A stretch of DNA of 64,000 nt from Bacteroides sp. (lineage in GTDB: Bacteria > Bacteroidota > Bacteroidia > Bacteroidales > Bacteroidaceae): NCBI GenBank assembly GCA_021201335.1, contig JAJQFD010000048.1:46278-110277 (forward strand), in the 5' to 3' direction. Shown one piece after another: positions 44,073 through 53,435 of this stretch. Under the pieces are notes generated by a model. The model made no database searches, had not been told where the DNA came from, and saw only the letters and a program-made list of their open reading frames with translations. Positions within the stretch are counted from its first letter, which is position 1; every line of letters begins with the position of its first letter. The position numbers were made by a program, and so were the translations under genes.

Positions 44073-45698
44073 ATGAAAAACATATTTAAACAGTTCAATT
44101 TCTGGTTATTGGCAATCATAATTACATTGTCATGCTGTACAGATAATTTTGAAAAATTTAATACTGATAATTCAGGATATCCGGAAGACTTACAGGAATA
44201 TGATTTCAATAAATGGGGAATTCCTTTAACAATCGTCCAAAAGGGAATTTATTTTAACTATAACTGGGGAGGTGGCACCAACTGGACATTTCAAATTATG
44301 CAGAACCTGAATGCTGATATGTTTTCCGGTTATTTTCACGATTGCGCCCAGAGATTGTTTAGTATAAACTCCGTATATAATCTGGATGAAGGGTGGACTT
44401 CCAGTTACTGGATAAATACGTATGGTTATATTATGCCTGTTATTTATGAATCCGAAATAAGAACGGAAGAAGATGGATTTCCTGCTTTTCTGGGGATTAC
44501 TAAAATATTAAAAGTGGCCACTATGCACCGCATTGCCGATCAGTACGGCCCTTTAGTATATTCTAAGTTCGGTTCCAAAACTGGATCAGATCCTGAATCT
44601 CTGGAAGAAGCCTATGTTAACTTCTTTGATGATCTGGAAAAAGGCATAAGTTTAATTAAAAAATGGGCGAACGAAAACCCAAATTCCGAATCGTTCTATA
44701 AATTCGATATCCTCACAAAAACGAAAAGTTATGATGAATGGCTGAGATTTGCTAATTCTCTGAGACTTCGTCTGGCCATTCGTATTTCTAATGTGGACAA
44801 ACAAATGGCAGATGTCCAAATAAAGAAATGTTTTGAACCAGAGCATTCTTTTCTAGAGATCGGAAATCATCTGATTGCCGTTGCAACTCAGGGAAGTGGA
44901 TATACTAATCCACTTGGAGAGATTAATCAAGGATGGAATGAAGCATATATGAATGCCAGTATGGAATCATTCCTCACTGGATATAATGACCCGCGCATCT
45001 CTAAATACTTCATCCCTGCCGAAGGAAAAGGAAATTATAATTACCTATTCCCGATTGAAGGTACGTTTAAAGGAATCAGACAGGGTATTAATGTGGGACA
45101 TCAAAACTACGATAACCATTCGAAATGCACTATTCTTAAATCCACTCCTGCCATATTGATGACGCCAGCAGAAGTCTGGTTTCTGCGTGCGGAAGCTGCC
45201 TTACGAGGATTCACCGCGGAAAGTGTGCAGCAATGTTACGAGAACGGAGTAAAGGCGTCCTTTTCTCAATGGGATATCAATTCGGAAGAAGTTCAATCTT
45301 ACCTGAACAATGAGGCGCTACCAGCTGATTTCTTGGACACATTTGACCCATCTTTTAATGTTCCAGCTACCACAGACATTACCCCGAAATGGGAAGAAAA
45401 CGTGAGTAAAGAAAGGAAGTTGGAACGAATTATTACCCAAAAATGGATTGCCTGTTATCCGGAAGGTGTGGAAGCTTGGACAGAACAACGACGAACTGGA
45501 TATCCTAAATTATTTAAGGTATTTATAAACAATAGTCAAGGGACAATTGATACAGACATTATGATACGTCGTTTACCTTTTCCGGCTACATTAGCGGAAG
45601 ATAACAATGATCAATATAGTAAACTTATAAATCTTCTGGATGGCCCCAACACCGGCGGCTCCCGTCTTTGGTGGGACACAGGCCACAATAATTTTTAG
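44073..45698 (+). CDS. SusD/RagB-family outer-membrane lipoprotein (SusD3)
   Basis: The chosen start is the ATG at 44073 (541 residues); a GTG two codons earlier is also possible. The lipobox is LSCC (then TDNFEKFNTD). The C-terminal half (ERIITQKWIACYPEGVEAW, RRTGYPKLFKV, DTDIMIRRLPFP, LWWD) closely follows the broken SusD1, so the SusC3/SusD3 pair is probably a paralogue of SusC1/SusD1 with a related ligand. It lies 11 bases after SusC3. Confidence 0.94.
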   Translation: MKNIFKQFNFWLLAIIITLSCCTDNFEKFNTDNSGYPEDLQEYDFNKWGIPLTIVQKGIYFNYNWGGGTNWTFQIMQNLNADMFSGYFHDCAQRLFSINSVYNLDEGWTSSYWINTYGYIMPVIYESEIRTEEDGFPAFLGITKILKVATMHRIADQYGPLVYSKFGSKTGSDPESLEEAYVNFFDDLEKGISLIKKWANENPNSESFYKFDILTKTKSYDEWLRFANSLRLRLAIRISNVDKQMADVQIKKCFEPEHSFLEIGNHLIAVATQGSGYTNPLGEINQGWNEAYMNASMESFLTGYNDPRISKYFIPAEGKGNYNYLFPIEGTFKGIRQGINVGHQNYDNHSKCTILKSTPAILMTPAEVWFLRAEAALRGFTAESVQQCYENGVKASFSQWDINSEEVQSYLNNEALPADFLDTFDPSFNVPATTDITPKWEENVSKERKLERIITQKWIACYPEGVEAWTEQRRTGYPKLFKVFINNSQGTIDTDIMIRRLPFPATLAEDNNDQYSKLINLLDGPNTGGSRLWWDTGHNNF

Positions 45699-45747
45699 GA
45701 TATATTTTTGATTAGTGGTGTTTTCTCTGTATTAATAGAGAAAATAG

Positions 45748-45781
45748 AAAGGGTGAGGCCGTGAGGTTCCACCCTTTTACT
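45748..45781. terminator. Bidirectional terminator between SusD3 and the HdeD-like gene
   Basis: AAAGGGTG (45748-45755) pairs with CACCCTTT (45770-45777), with further weak pairing in the loop. T-rich sequence follows on the plus strand and the minus side has TTTCTATTTTC. It lies between two convergent genes. Confidence 0.65.
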
Positions 45782-45783
45782 TT

Positions 45784-46365
45784 TCAGATTTTATCATCCA
45801 GAACTTTATATACTCTTCGCCACTGGAAAGCCAAATAGATACGTGAAATTCCATACACAATAAATGCAGCCGAAACAAACGATATAATAAATACACCGCT
45901 AAAGAATGGACTCACCAGGAATATAAAGGAGAATAGTAATGCAAAAATTGAAAATGCCAGAAACCATCCCCAGCCTGTAGAGCCTATACGTTTCAATTCA
46001 AATGACTCTCCAATCATCCATACTGAACGAAACATAATCCAGAATCCCACAAAATAGATAAGTACCATAGCAGCCGAGGCTGTAGGTAAAAACAAGAGAA
46101 GTATTCCAAAGAATAAATCAATCAAGCCTCCAACAAGTGTCCATCCCCAACCGGGTAATGTGTTTCGATTGGAAAGAGCAAAAGCAACTTCAAAAATCCC
46201 ACTTATCAGAAAACCAAATATAAATACATAGGTAAGAGCAACAAGAGTAGTATCAGGAGCAAATAAACACCAGATACCTATTACTACTCCCAAAATACCA
46301 ATCAGCAATGAAACCCACCAGTATTTCACTGATTGCTTAACGGATTGAAACATTTCATTTTTCAT
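45784..46365 (-). CDS. HdeD/DUF308-family membrane protein
   Basis: The start at the ATG at 46363-46365 gives 193 residues (MKNEMFQSVKQSVKYWWVSL). An upstream in-frame start at 46407 adds 14 residues that look untranslated. Six hydrophobic segments (about 18-38, 43-63, 76-96, 100-122, 134-154, 158-180) fit HdeD. In E. coli HdeD contributes to acid resistance at high cell density; in Bacteroidetes the role is unproved. It is on the same strand as buk and ptb but 64 bases after buk, so co-transcription is possible. Confidence 0.82.
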   Translation of the reverse strand: MKNEMFQSVKQSVKYWWVSLLIGILGVVIGIWCLFAPDTTLVALTYVFIFGFLISGIFEVAFALSNRNTLPGWGWTLVGGLIDLFFGILLLFLPTASAAMVLIYFVGFWIMFRSVWMIGESFELKRIGSTGWGWFLAFSIFALLFSFIFLVSPFFSGVFIISFVSAAFIVYGISRIYLAFQWRRVYKVLDDKI

Positions 46366-46429
46366 AACTTTTGTCTTTAAACTTTCAGTAAAAACAAAGT
46401 AAAACATGAAAAGTTATTTGAGGAGCGAA

Positions 46430-47491
46430 CTATTTATATTCCTTAACGGGGAATTTATAAGTTAATGCACCCAATGCATTTAATGCCAGAGCTTCCATTT
46501 CATCCTCACCCGGATAAACAAAAACCGGGCCTAAAAAAGATATTCTTTCTTTTATCCGGGATACAACAAAATTACTATGAGCAATACCTCCTGTTAATAA
46601 AATAGCATCTACTTGTCCATAGTGTACAACAGCAGCACCACCTATTGCTTTGGCTACATTATAAATCATTGCCTCCAGAATCAATTCAGCATACTTATCC
46701 CCTTCTCTGATCCGGTTTTCAACCTCAATTATATTGGTGGTCCCCAGATGAGCAGCCAAACCAGCTTTGCCACAGATCATCTTATGCAACTCTTCTTGTG
46801 TAAATTGTCCACTAAAACAAAGATTTACTAATTCACCTGCCGGAAGAGTGCCGGCACGTTCAGGAGAAAAGGGACCTTCTCCATCCAATGCGTTATTTAC
46901 ATCTACTATTTTCCCTTTCCGATGAGCAGCAACCGAAATTCCGCCACCTAAATGACAGACGATCAGATTTTGCTCTTCGTATTGTACTCCTTGCTCATGA
47001 GCATAACGACGGGCAACGGCTTTATGATTTAAGGCATGGAAAATGGATACACGAGGAAGCAAAGGAGAACCGCTAATACGAACAATATCGTCCAGTTCGT
47101 CAACCACTACTGGATCAGCAATATAAGCCTTACAATTGGATAAAAGAATGGCTAATTCATACGCAATTAGTCCTCCGAGATTGGAAGCATGCTGCCGGTT
47201 TGAGCATTTTAAATCGTGTATTAAGGTATTATTTACTTCATACACACCACTGGGAATCGGCTTAATCACTCCACCCCTTCCAATAATTGCATCAAAAGTG
47301 AAAGATATTCCGGCATTTTTCAATGCGTCGATAATCAATGACTTACGAAAATCAAACTGATCTGTTACTGTAGCATAGGGTAAAAGTTCTTCAACATCGT
47401 GGCGGATAGTATGTACCCATACCGAAACCTTATCTTCATATACTGCTATTTTGGTAGAGGTAGAACCTGGATTAATTGCTAGAATTTTCAT
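46430..47491 (-). CDS. buk: Butyrate kinase
   Basis: The 353-residue protein starts MKILAINPGSTSTKIAVYED, the phosphate-binding start of the acetokinase family. It has the butyrate-kinase length (about 355, against about 400 for acetate kinase) and motifs IIGRGGVIKPIPSGVYEVN and CHLGGGISVAAH. It converts butyryl phosphate and ADP to butyrate and ATP, or acts on branched-chain acyl phosphates. It directly follows ptb (7 bases), which fixes the identification. Confidence 0.94.
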   Translation of the reverse strand: MKILAINPGSTSTKIAVYEDKVSVWVHTIRHDVEELLPYATVTDQFDFRKSLIIDALKNAGISFTFDAIIGRGGVIKPIPSGVYEVNNTLIHDLKCSNRQHASNLGGLIAYELAILLSNCKAYIADPVVVDELDDIVRISGSPLLPRVSIFHALNHKAVARRYAHEQGVQYEEQNLIVCHLGGGISVAAHRKGKIVDVNNALDGEGPFSPERAGTLPAGELVNLCFSGQFTQEELHKMICGKAGLAAHLGTTNIIEVENRIREGDKYAELILEAMIYNVAKAIGGAAVVHYGQVDAILLTGGIAHSNFVVSRIKERISFLGPVFVYPGEDEMEALALNALGALTYKFPVKEYK

Positions 47492-47498
47492 GTGATTT

Positions 47499-48407
47499 CT
47501 ATTTGCAGGTTAAGCATGCCATGGCAATACTATAATATTTGGATAAGCCGGAATCACTACGGGAAGGCAGGACAACCGGACAGATAGGACCTTGCAGTAA
47601 CCCGGCCATTTCAGCTTTCGCAAACAAAGATACAGATTTATAAAAAGTATTAGCAGCTTCTATATTGGGAAATATCAAAACATCGGCCTGACCGTTTATC
47701 GGTGATACTATTCCTTTAATATCAGCACTCGCTTCTTCACAAGCAGTTTTCACATCGAGAGGGCCGTCAATAATAACGTCACCAAATTCACCTCCTTCTG
47801 CTAATTCCACCAAATTTACATAGTCTAATGAATTCTGAAATTTAGCACTTACTTTTTCCGAAAAATGAATCAATGCGATACGAGGTTGACAAATACCAAA
47901 ATGATGACATGTTTTAATTGCATACCAGATCATCTCAATACGCTGTTGCAAAGTAGGACGGGGAATAACCGCCGCATCAGAAAAAAACAATAATTTATGA
48001 TAAGTAGGAATTTGTACGACTGACAGATGAGTTAATATTTTTCCTTTCGGTAATAATCCTTTCTCTTTGTCTAAAATGGCGTGCAATAAATTATCTGTAT
48101 TGATAATTCCTTTCATTAAAATATCTGCGCCACCTTCTCTTACTAATTTTACCGCTTCCCGGGCTGCTTCATCCGGATTTTCGATATGGATCGTTTTTAC
48201 ATACTCCGGATATTTTTTTAAGGTGGGATACTTTCGTAGGATCGCAGAATCACCAATCATTATAAATTCTGCAATTCCTTCTTCCAATGAACGCGCTATA
48301 GCATATTCGGTATTCGGATCGTTGGCACATATCACTGCTATCTTTTTCCTGCTATTTGACGTTTGCAGATAAGTAGTTAATTCATAAAAACTCTTAATAG
48401 ATTCCAT
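47499..48407 (-). CDS. ptb: Phosphate butyryltransferase
   Basis: The 302-residue protein starts MESIKSFYELTTYLQTSNSR and belongs to the phosphate acetyl/butyryltransferase family (LMKGIINTDNLLHAILDKE; ILTHLSVVQIPTY; GPLDVKTACEEASADIKGI). It converts butyryl-CoA and phosphate to butyryl phosphate. With buk it provides ATP from acyl-CoA made in amino-acid or carbohydrate fermentation; isobutyrate or isovalerate could also be products. A -7 element TACTTTTG lies at 48479-48486. Confidence 0.93.
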   Translation of the reverse strand: MESIKSFYELTTYLQTSNSRKKIAVICANDPNTEYAIARSLEEGIAEFIMIGDSAILRKYPTLKKYPEYVKTIHIENPDEAAREAVKLVREGGADILMKGIINTDNLLHAILDKEKGLLPKGKILTHLSVVQIPTYHKLLFFSDAAVIPRPTLQQRIEMIWYAIKTCHHFGICQPRIALIHFSEKVSAKFQNSLDYVNLVELAEGGEFGDVIIDGPLDVKTACEEASADIKGIVSPINGQADVLIFPNIEAANTFYKSVSLFAKAEMAGLLQGPICPVVLPSRSDSGLSKYYSIAMACLTCK

Positions 48408-48478
48408 AATGCAAGATTTAAAACAAATATCCGAATTTTAATCGAATTACCCAGCTTTAAAACCTGTAAAAACGACTG

Positions 48479-48486
48479 CAAAAGTA
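48479..48486 (-). promoter_or_regulatory. -7 promoter element before ptb-buk
   Basis: Minus-strand TACTTTTG matches TAnnTTTG, about 70 bases before ptb. The -33 TTTG is not evident. Confidence 0.45.
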
Positions 48487-48517
48487 ACATTTTGTAAACA
48501 ACAGAAATGCCATAACT

Positions 48518-48555
48518 AAAAAAGGCTACCTAGAGTTTAATTCCAGATAACCTTT
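48518..48555 (-). terminator. Terminator after the TPR lipoprotein gene
   Basis: On the minus strand AAAGGTTATCTGGA pairs, with G-U wobbles, to TCTAGGTAGCCTTT and runs into TTTTTT. It begins 40 bases after the TPR gene's stop codon. Confidence 0.7.
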
Positions 48556-48594
48556 CCTTATTTATTCAGTATGCACCTATACTTTTACATATCT

Positions 48595-50292
48595 TTATTT
48601 AATCAGATTCAGAAAATCCGAATTAGTCGCATATTTAGCAAATTCCAAATCATTTGCAGCAGTTTTAGCTAAAGAAGAATCTTTCTGAATAGCATTTTTC
48701 AAACTACTGGTTAACATGGAACTATTATTTGTCCTTGCTCCAAGTACAGCCATCAAATAATCTGTATAAGCATCCGGATTTGCTACTCCAGAAAGTGTAC
48801 TCTTAGCTTTATTATAATCCTTAGCCAGAATCTGTGCCAAAGCAGCACTATTTGATTTGGTATCACCAAAAGCATTCACTGCTCTTTGATATTGGCCTTG
48901 AGCAACATACAAATTACCCAATGCTTCATTCAATTCATTAGTACCAGAAGCATTGCCTAAATATGATTCAGCAGCACTCTTATCACCTTTGGAAAGAGCG
49001 ATCAAACCAAGATTCATATTAACCTCAGGCGCATCCTTAATTGTAGCTGCCTGTTTGAGGAAAGATTCAGCTTTAGTCAAATCACCACTTTGATACGCTA
49101 ACTTACCTAAGTTATTATAAGCACGGTAATCTCTTGGGAATTGTCTGGTAGCCTGCGTATAAATCTGAGTTTGTCTATTTGCATCATTTGTTAACGTAGC
49201 TGCATATAAAAGCTCTTCCAGATTCAACTGATTCGGATTACTGATAGCCAATGAAGAAATTTCTTGATCAGATTTACCAATAATTTCATAGTTCAAAGTC
49301 AAACGGGAACGTCTTAACTGAGGAAGGATATCATCAGCCAGTCTTTTATATACGGAAGAAATGTTTTTAATTTCCTGTTCTCTTTGTGCAGGGTCTTTAT
49401 ACATAGAAAGTACGCGCAAAATAAGTTCTTTGTCCTGAATATTTGATTTTGATACTAATTCTTGGAATCCTTCCCAATCCTGAGCTGTATATTTAGAATC
49501 CAGAATAGCATCTACTTTTGAACTTTTCAATTCTCTATTCATATAGTTTGCGGTAACACCTTCCCGGTTTTCTGCAAGTCGAGTATTCAAACTTACTCCT
49601 CCATCAGGAGATGCATAAGCAGAAACTTCTATGTTACTGATTTTCTTGTTGGGATCAGCATCTACTTCTTTAATCTGGCTTTTCAAAGCCTTCATTTCTG
49701 AAGAATTCAATTCGCTGGAACGAAGATTTGCCTGTTGAATAAGGAACATAATGTTTGCTTGCTGAGCTTCCTTGATAATTCGTTGGAAAGCATCTTCGCC
49801 AGTAGCAGGAGTGGCACTTCCCAAAGTGCTGTTAATCAATTCTGAAGTTGAGATAACTCCATCAGCCACCTTCACCGCAGGAATAGAAATTGTTTTATTG
49901 CCAACCCTGGCTGCAAATTCAAGAAATAATTCCGATTTTGCCATTTCCGGAACATAATCGAAATTAGCTCTCATCGTATAATTTCCACCCATTTTATAAG
50001 AGATGGTTTGATAGTTGTTTTCAACTTTTTCACCTTGGAACACAGCAGTCTGTCCTTTTACTTGTCCACCGTTCCATCTCAACACAGGAGTAACTTCAAC
50101 CACAGCTTTCTTGTTAAAGTACTTTTCCGGGAATTTCCCGTTAATTGTCACTGACACCTGGCCACCCACAGCTTCCAGAACTTGAGGAGTAGTCGTGAAG
50201 TAATCTGAAGATAATTCACCCATCTTACTGCTACAAGAAGATAGTGCAACAACCACAGTTAGTAATAGTGGTAAATACAATTTCTTGATCAT
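48595..50292 (-). CDS. TPR-repeat lipoprotein with OmpA-like segment
   Basis: The 565-residue lipoprotein (lipobox LSSC, Cys20) has a beta-rich N-terminal domain (about 35-150), an OmpA-like peptidoglycan-binding-type segment (about 215-330; NIEVSAYASPDGGVSLNTRL, then AENREGV) and C-terminal tetratricopeptide repeats (about 360-540; YRAYNNLGKLAYQSGDLTKA). Similar proteins are abundant in Bacteroidales envelopes but lack a firm function; an envelope scaffold is likely. It stands alone, with its own promoter element and terminator. Confidence 0.82.
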   Translation of the reverse strand: MIKKLYLPLLLTVVVALSSCSSKMGELSSDYFTTTPQVLEAVGGQVSVTINGKFPEKYFNKKAVVEVTPVLRWNGGQVKGQTAVFQGEKVENNYQTISYKMGGNYTMRANFDYVPEMAKSELFLEFAARVGNKTISIPAVKVADGVISTSELINSTLGSATPATGEDAFQRIIKEAQQANIMFLIQQANLRSSELNSSEMKALKSQIKEVDADPNKKISNIEVSAYASPDGGVSLNTRLAENREGVTANYMNRELKSSKVDAILDSKYTAQDWEGFQELVSKSNIQDKELILRVLSMYKDPAQREQEIKNISSVYKRLADDILPQLRRSRLTLNYEIIGKSDQEISSLAISNPNQLNLEELLYAATLTNDANRQTQIYTQATRQFPRDYRAYNNLGKLAYQSGDLTKAESFLKQAATIKDAPEVNMNLGLIALSKGDKSAAESYLGNASGTNELNEALGNLYVAQGQYQRAVNAFGDTKSNSAALAQILAKDYNKAKSTLSGVANPDAYTDYLMAVLGARTNNSSMLTSSLKNAIQKDSSLAKTAANDLEFAKYATNSDFLNLIK

Positions 50293-50364
50293 CTCTTAAA
50301 ATATTATTATGGTTTGTAATTGATATTATGTTTTTCTTGGTCTTAACATTGGTACAGGAACACG

Positions 50365-50372
50365 CAAATATA
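50365..50372 (-). promoter_or_regulatory. -7 promoter element before the TPR lipoprotein gene
   Basis: Minus-strand TATATTTG matches TAnnTTTG, 72 bases before the start codon; no clear -33 box. Confidence 0.45.
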
Positions 50373-50485
50373 TTCATTCTTCGCTTAAAATGTTAATAAA
50401 ATCTCTAAAATTATCATATTTTAATGATATTACAAGTTAGTACTTCCACAAAAAATGAAAAAACAGATGCGATGAGAGCTAAATT

Positions 50486-51427
50486 CTATTTGGCCCTGTA
50501 CATTATATTTCGAGGATGGTGTTCAATAATTTCTGTCCGAAGCATGTTTCGGTCAATATGCGTGTAAATTTCTGTAGTAGCAATCGATTCATGGCCCAAC
50601 ATACTTTGAATAGCGCGCAAATTAGCTCCTCCTTCCAGTAAATGGGTAGCAAACGAATGACGGAAAGTATGAGGGCTGATGTTTTTAATAATTCCAGCTA
50701 TTTCCGCTAATTCTTTAATTATATGGAAAACCATAATCCGTGAAATATTATTCCCTCTTTTGCTTAGAAACAGAAAGTCCTCAAAATCTTTTTTTATCAT
50801 CTTTTGTTGGTTACGATCCATAAAATAAAGATCTATTTCGCGGATAGCCCGAGGAGAGATAGGAACAAGTCGCTGTTTGTTTCCTTTTCCCTCTATCTTA
50901 ATAAATCCTTCATCAAAGTATAGATCCGATATTTTCAGGTTACATAATTCGGACACACGAAGACCACAACTATAAAGTGTTTCCAAAATAGCCCGGTTCC
51001 TCTGTCCTTCTCTTTTACTTACATCTACGGAGCTGATAATTGAATCTATTTCTTCTACCGTTAATACTTCAGGAAGTTTAAAACCTATTTTGGGACCTTC
51101 CAAAAGCTCGGAAGGGTCTGCCTCCAGATAATCAGACATAATTAAAAAAGCAAAAAAAGACTTGATCCCGGAAATTATTCTCGCCTGTGAACGGGCGTGG
51201 ATACCAATATCATGCAAACCAGCAGCAAATTGTTGCAGATCATCAAGAGTTACCTCCAAAATATGAATCTCTTCCAATGTAAGATAAGCTATGAGCTTGT
51301 CAAGGTCAGTAAGATAAGCCTCCTGTGTGTTTTTAGAAAGTGACTTCTCTAACTTCAGATACTGTTGATACTGCCTGATTACTTGTTCGGTAAGGTCCTT
51401 CTTTGTCCCTTTTTTATATTCTTTCAT
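50486..51427 (-). CDS. xerD: Tyrosine recombinase XerD
   Basis: The start at 51427 (MKEYKKGTKKDLTEQVIRQY) gives 313 residues; a start seven codons earlier is possible. An N-terminal SAM-like domain (about 18-105) precedes the catalytic domain with Arg in CGLRVSEL, Lys in GKGNKQRL, His-Arg in HTFRHSFATHLLEGG, His in MLGHESIATTEIYTH and the terminal Tyr. With the XerC at 5270-6151 it should resolve chromosome dimers at dif. It diverges from aroQ in a core-gene setting, so it is not an element integrase. Confidence 0.9.
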   Translation of the reverse strand: MKEYKKGTKKDLTEQVIRQYQQYLKLEKSLSKNTQEAYLTDLDKLIAYLTLEEIHILEVTLDDLQQFAAGLHDIGIHARSQARIISGIKSFFAFLIMSDYLEADPSELLEGPKIGFKLPEVLTVEEIDSIISSVDVSKREGQRNRAILETLYSCGLRVSELCNLKISDLYFDEGFIKIEGKGNKQRLVPISPRAIREIDLYFMDRNQQKMIKKDFEDFLFLSKRGNNISRIMVFHIIKELAEIAGIIKNISPHTFRHSFATHLLEGGANLRAIQSMLGHESIATTEIYTHIDRNMLRTEIIEHHPRNIMYRAK

Positions 51428-51439
51428 ACTTTTTTCATA

Positions 51440-51447
51440 CCTTTGCA
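51440..51447 (+). promoter_or_regulatory. -7 promoter element before aroQ-pyk operon
   Basis: TACCTTTG matches TAnnTTTG, 79 bases before the aroQ ATG. It overlaps the start region of the divergent xerD gene. No clear -33 TTTG at the right distance. Confidence 0.45.
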
Positions 51448-51525
51448 ACCTGTTTTTTGTTCTATATAATAAACCAGGCTGAGAGTAAGCTGGTTCAAAG
51501 ATATTAAAAACATGTGATAGGCGTT

Positions 51526-51945
51526 ATGAGGATATTAATAATTAACGGGCCCAACATCAATCTGTTAGGGAAGCGGGAACCTACCATATACGGTAACCAA
51601 AGTTTCGATGAGTACCTGGGAGAGCTTCGACAGAAATACTCCGGAGTCTCCATCAACTATTATCAGTCAAACATTGAGGGTGAACTAATCAATAAAATCC
51701 ATGAATTCGGATTTGAAGTGGATGGCATTATCCTGAATGCCGGTGCTTACACCCATACTTCCATAGCTCTTCACGATGCCATACGCGCTGTAACGTCCCC
51801 AGTAATTGAAGTACATATATCCAATGTTCATGTCCGAGAATCTTTCCGGCATGTTTCGCAAATTGCTGCAGCTTGCAAAGGAGTTATTTGCGGTTTTGGG
51901 CTGAATTCTTATCGTCTGGCTCTCGAAGCGTTTCTTAACAAATAA
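51526..51945 (+). CDS. aroQ: Type II 3-dehydroquinate dehydratase
   Basis: From the ATG at 51526 the protein has 139 residues (MRILIINGPNINLLGKREPT); a GTG four codons earlier is less likely. The flavodoxin-like type II fold shows NGPNINLLG, the catalytic Tyr in TIYGNQS, NAGAYTHTSIAL and EVHISNVHVRESFRH. It dehydrates 3-dehydroquinate in the shikimate pathway as a dodecamer. It leads a plus-strand run with pyk. Confidence 0.95.
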   Translation: MRILIINGPNINLLGKREPTIYGNQSFDEYLGELRQKYSGVSINYYQSNIEGELINKIHEFGFEVDGIILNAGAYTHTSIALHDAIRAVTSPVIEVHISNVHVRESFRHVSQIAAACKGVICGFGLNSYRLALEAFLNK

Positions 51946-51977
51946 TTCAATAGGTCAAATATATTAAGGTAAAGTTT

Positions 51978-53426
51978 ATGAAGAAGCATACTAAAATAGT
52001 AGCGACTATTTCCGATCAGCGCTGTGACGTTGATTTTATAACCAAACTCTATGAATCGGGTATGAACGTAGTGCGAATGAATACCGCACATCTGAATGGA
52101 GAAGGAATTGATAAAATCATTGATAATGTCAGGAGTGTTTCTAACAAGATTGGAATACTTATGGACACAAAAGGTCCGGAAGTCCGCACTACCGTAAATG
52201 CAGAACCGGTATCTTTCCAGATAGGTGATAAAATAAAAGTTATTGGTGATCCCAATCGTGAAACAACTAAGGAATGTATATCTGTTTCCTATACTGATTT
52301 TGTGAAAGATGTCAATGTGGGGGCCAGTATCCTTATTGACGATGGGGAATTAGCAATGACGGTAACTGGAAAAGAGGATAATTACCTGATTTGTACAGTT
52401 ACCAATGAAGCTGCTTTGGGAAGCCGCAAAAGTGTGAATGTGCCCGGCTTACGCATTAATCTCCCTTCCTTAACTGAAAAAGATAAAAAGAATATTCTTT
52501 ATGGTATCGAAAGAGGTATTGATTTTATTGCGCATTCTTTCGTACGTACCAAACAAGACATACTAGATATTCAGGAAATTCTGGATGCCCACCACAGTGA
52601 AATTAAAGTTATCGCTAAAATCGAAAATCAGGAAGGAGTAGATAATATTGATGAGATATTAGAAGCAGCTTATGGTATTATGGTTGCCCGGGGAGACTTG
52701 GGAATCGAAATACCTCAGGAAAAAATTCCTGGTATCCAGCGCATACTTATTAAAAAAGCTATCCTGGCAAGAAAACCGGTAATTGTGGCTACTCAAATGC
52801 TTCACACCATGATTGAGCATCCAAGGCCTACCCGCGCCGAAGTTACAGATATTGCCAATGCGATTTATTATCGCACGGATGCTTTAATGTTAAGTGGAGA
52901 AACCGCTTATGGAAAATATCCGGTTGAAGCCGTACGAACAATGGCATCCATAGCCGAGCAGGCAGAAAAAGATAAACTGGAAGAAAATGATATCCGCATC
53001 CCTTTAAAAGACGCGGATGTTACAGCCTTCCTTGCTAAACAAGCAGTTAAAGCCACAGCCAAAATGTGCATACGTGCGATTATCACTGACAGCCATACAG
53101 GCCGTACAGCTCGCTACGTAGCAGCTTTTCGTGGTAAATATCCGGTACTCGCTATCTGCTATAAAGAAAGAACCATGCGTTTACTATCTCTTTCTTACGG
53201 TGTTATTCCTATCTTCCAGGAAGAAAAACACAATGCCCGGGAATACTTCTTCTCTGCATTGAAATTGTTATTAGAAACCAAACGAGTAGTTCGGGAAGAT
53301 ATGTTTGCTTATTTAAGTGGTAGTTTTGGTGAAGGTGGGGGAACAACCTTCCTTGAAATCAACAAAGTAGACACCGTGTTGGCCAATACCAAAGAATTTC
53401 TTTTACCCACTTTTACGCAACGATAA
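51978..53426 (+). CDS. pyk: Pyruvate kinase
   Basis: The 482-residue protein starts MKKHTKIVATISDQRCDVDF. Active-site motifs are present: RMNTAHL, DTKGPEVRT, KIENQEG (catalytic Lys), MVARGDLGIEIP and MLSGETAYGKYP, with A, B and C domains in order. It makes pyruvate and ATP from phosphoenolpyruvate, the last step of glycolysis. The gene follows aroQ by 32 bases and precedes the methyltransferase gene by 9 bases. Confidence 0.96.
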   Translation: MKKHTKIVATISDQRCDVDFITKLYESGMNVVRMNTAHLNGEGIDKIIDNVRSVSNKIGILMDTKGPEVRTTVNAEPVSFQIGDKIKVIGDPNRETTKECISVSYTDFVKDVNVGASILIDDGELAMTVTGKEDNYLICTVTNEAALGSRKSVNVPGLRINLPSLTEKDKKNILYGIERGIDFIAHSFVRTKQDILDIQEILDAHHSEIKVIAKIENQEGVDNIDEILEAAYGIMVARGDLGIEIPQEKIPGIQRILIKKAILARKPVIVATQMLHTMIEHPRPTRAEVTDIANAIYYRTDALMLSGETAYGKYPVEAVRTMASIAEQAEKDKLEENDIRIPLKDADVTAFLAKQAVKATAKMCIRAIITDSHTGRTARYVAAFRGKYPVLAICYKERTMRLLSLSYGVIPIFQEEKHNAREYFFSALKLLLETKRVVREDMFAYLSGSFGEGGGTTFLEINKVDTVLANTKEFLLPTFTQR

Positions 53427-53435
53427 AAGGCTAAA

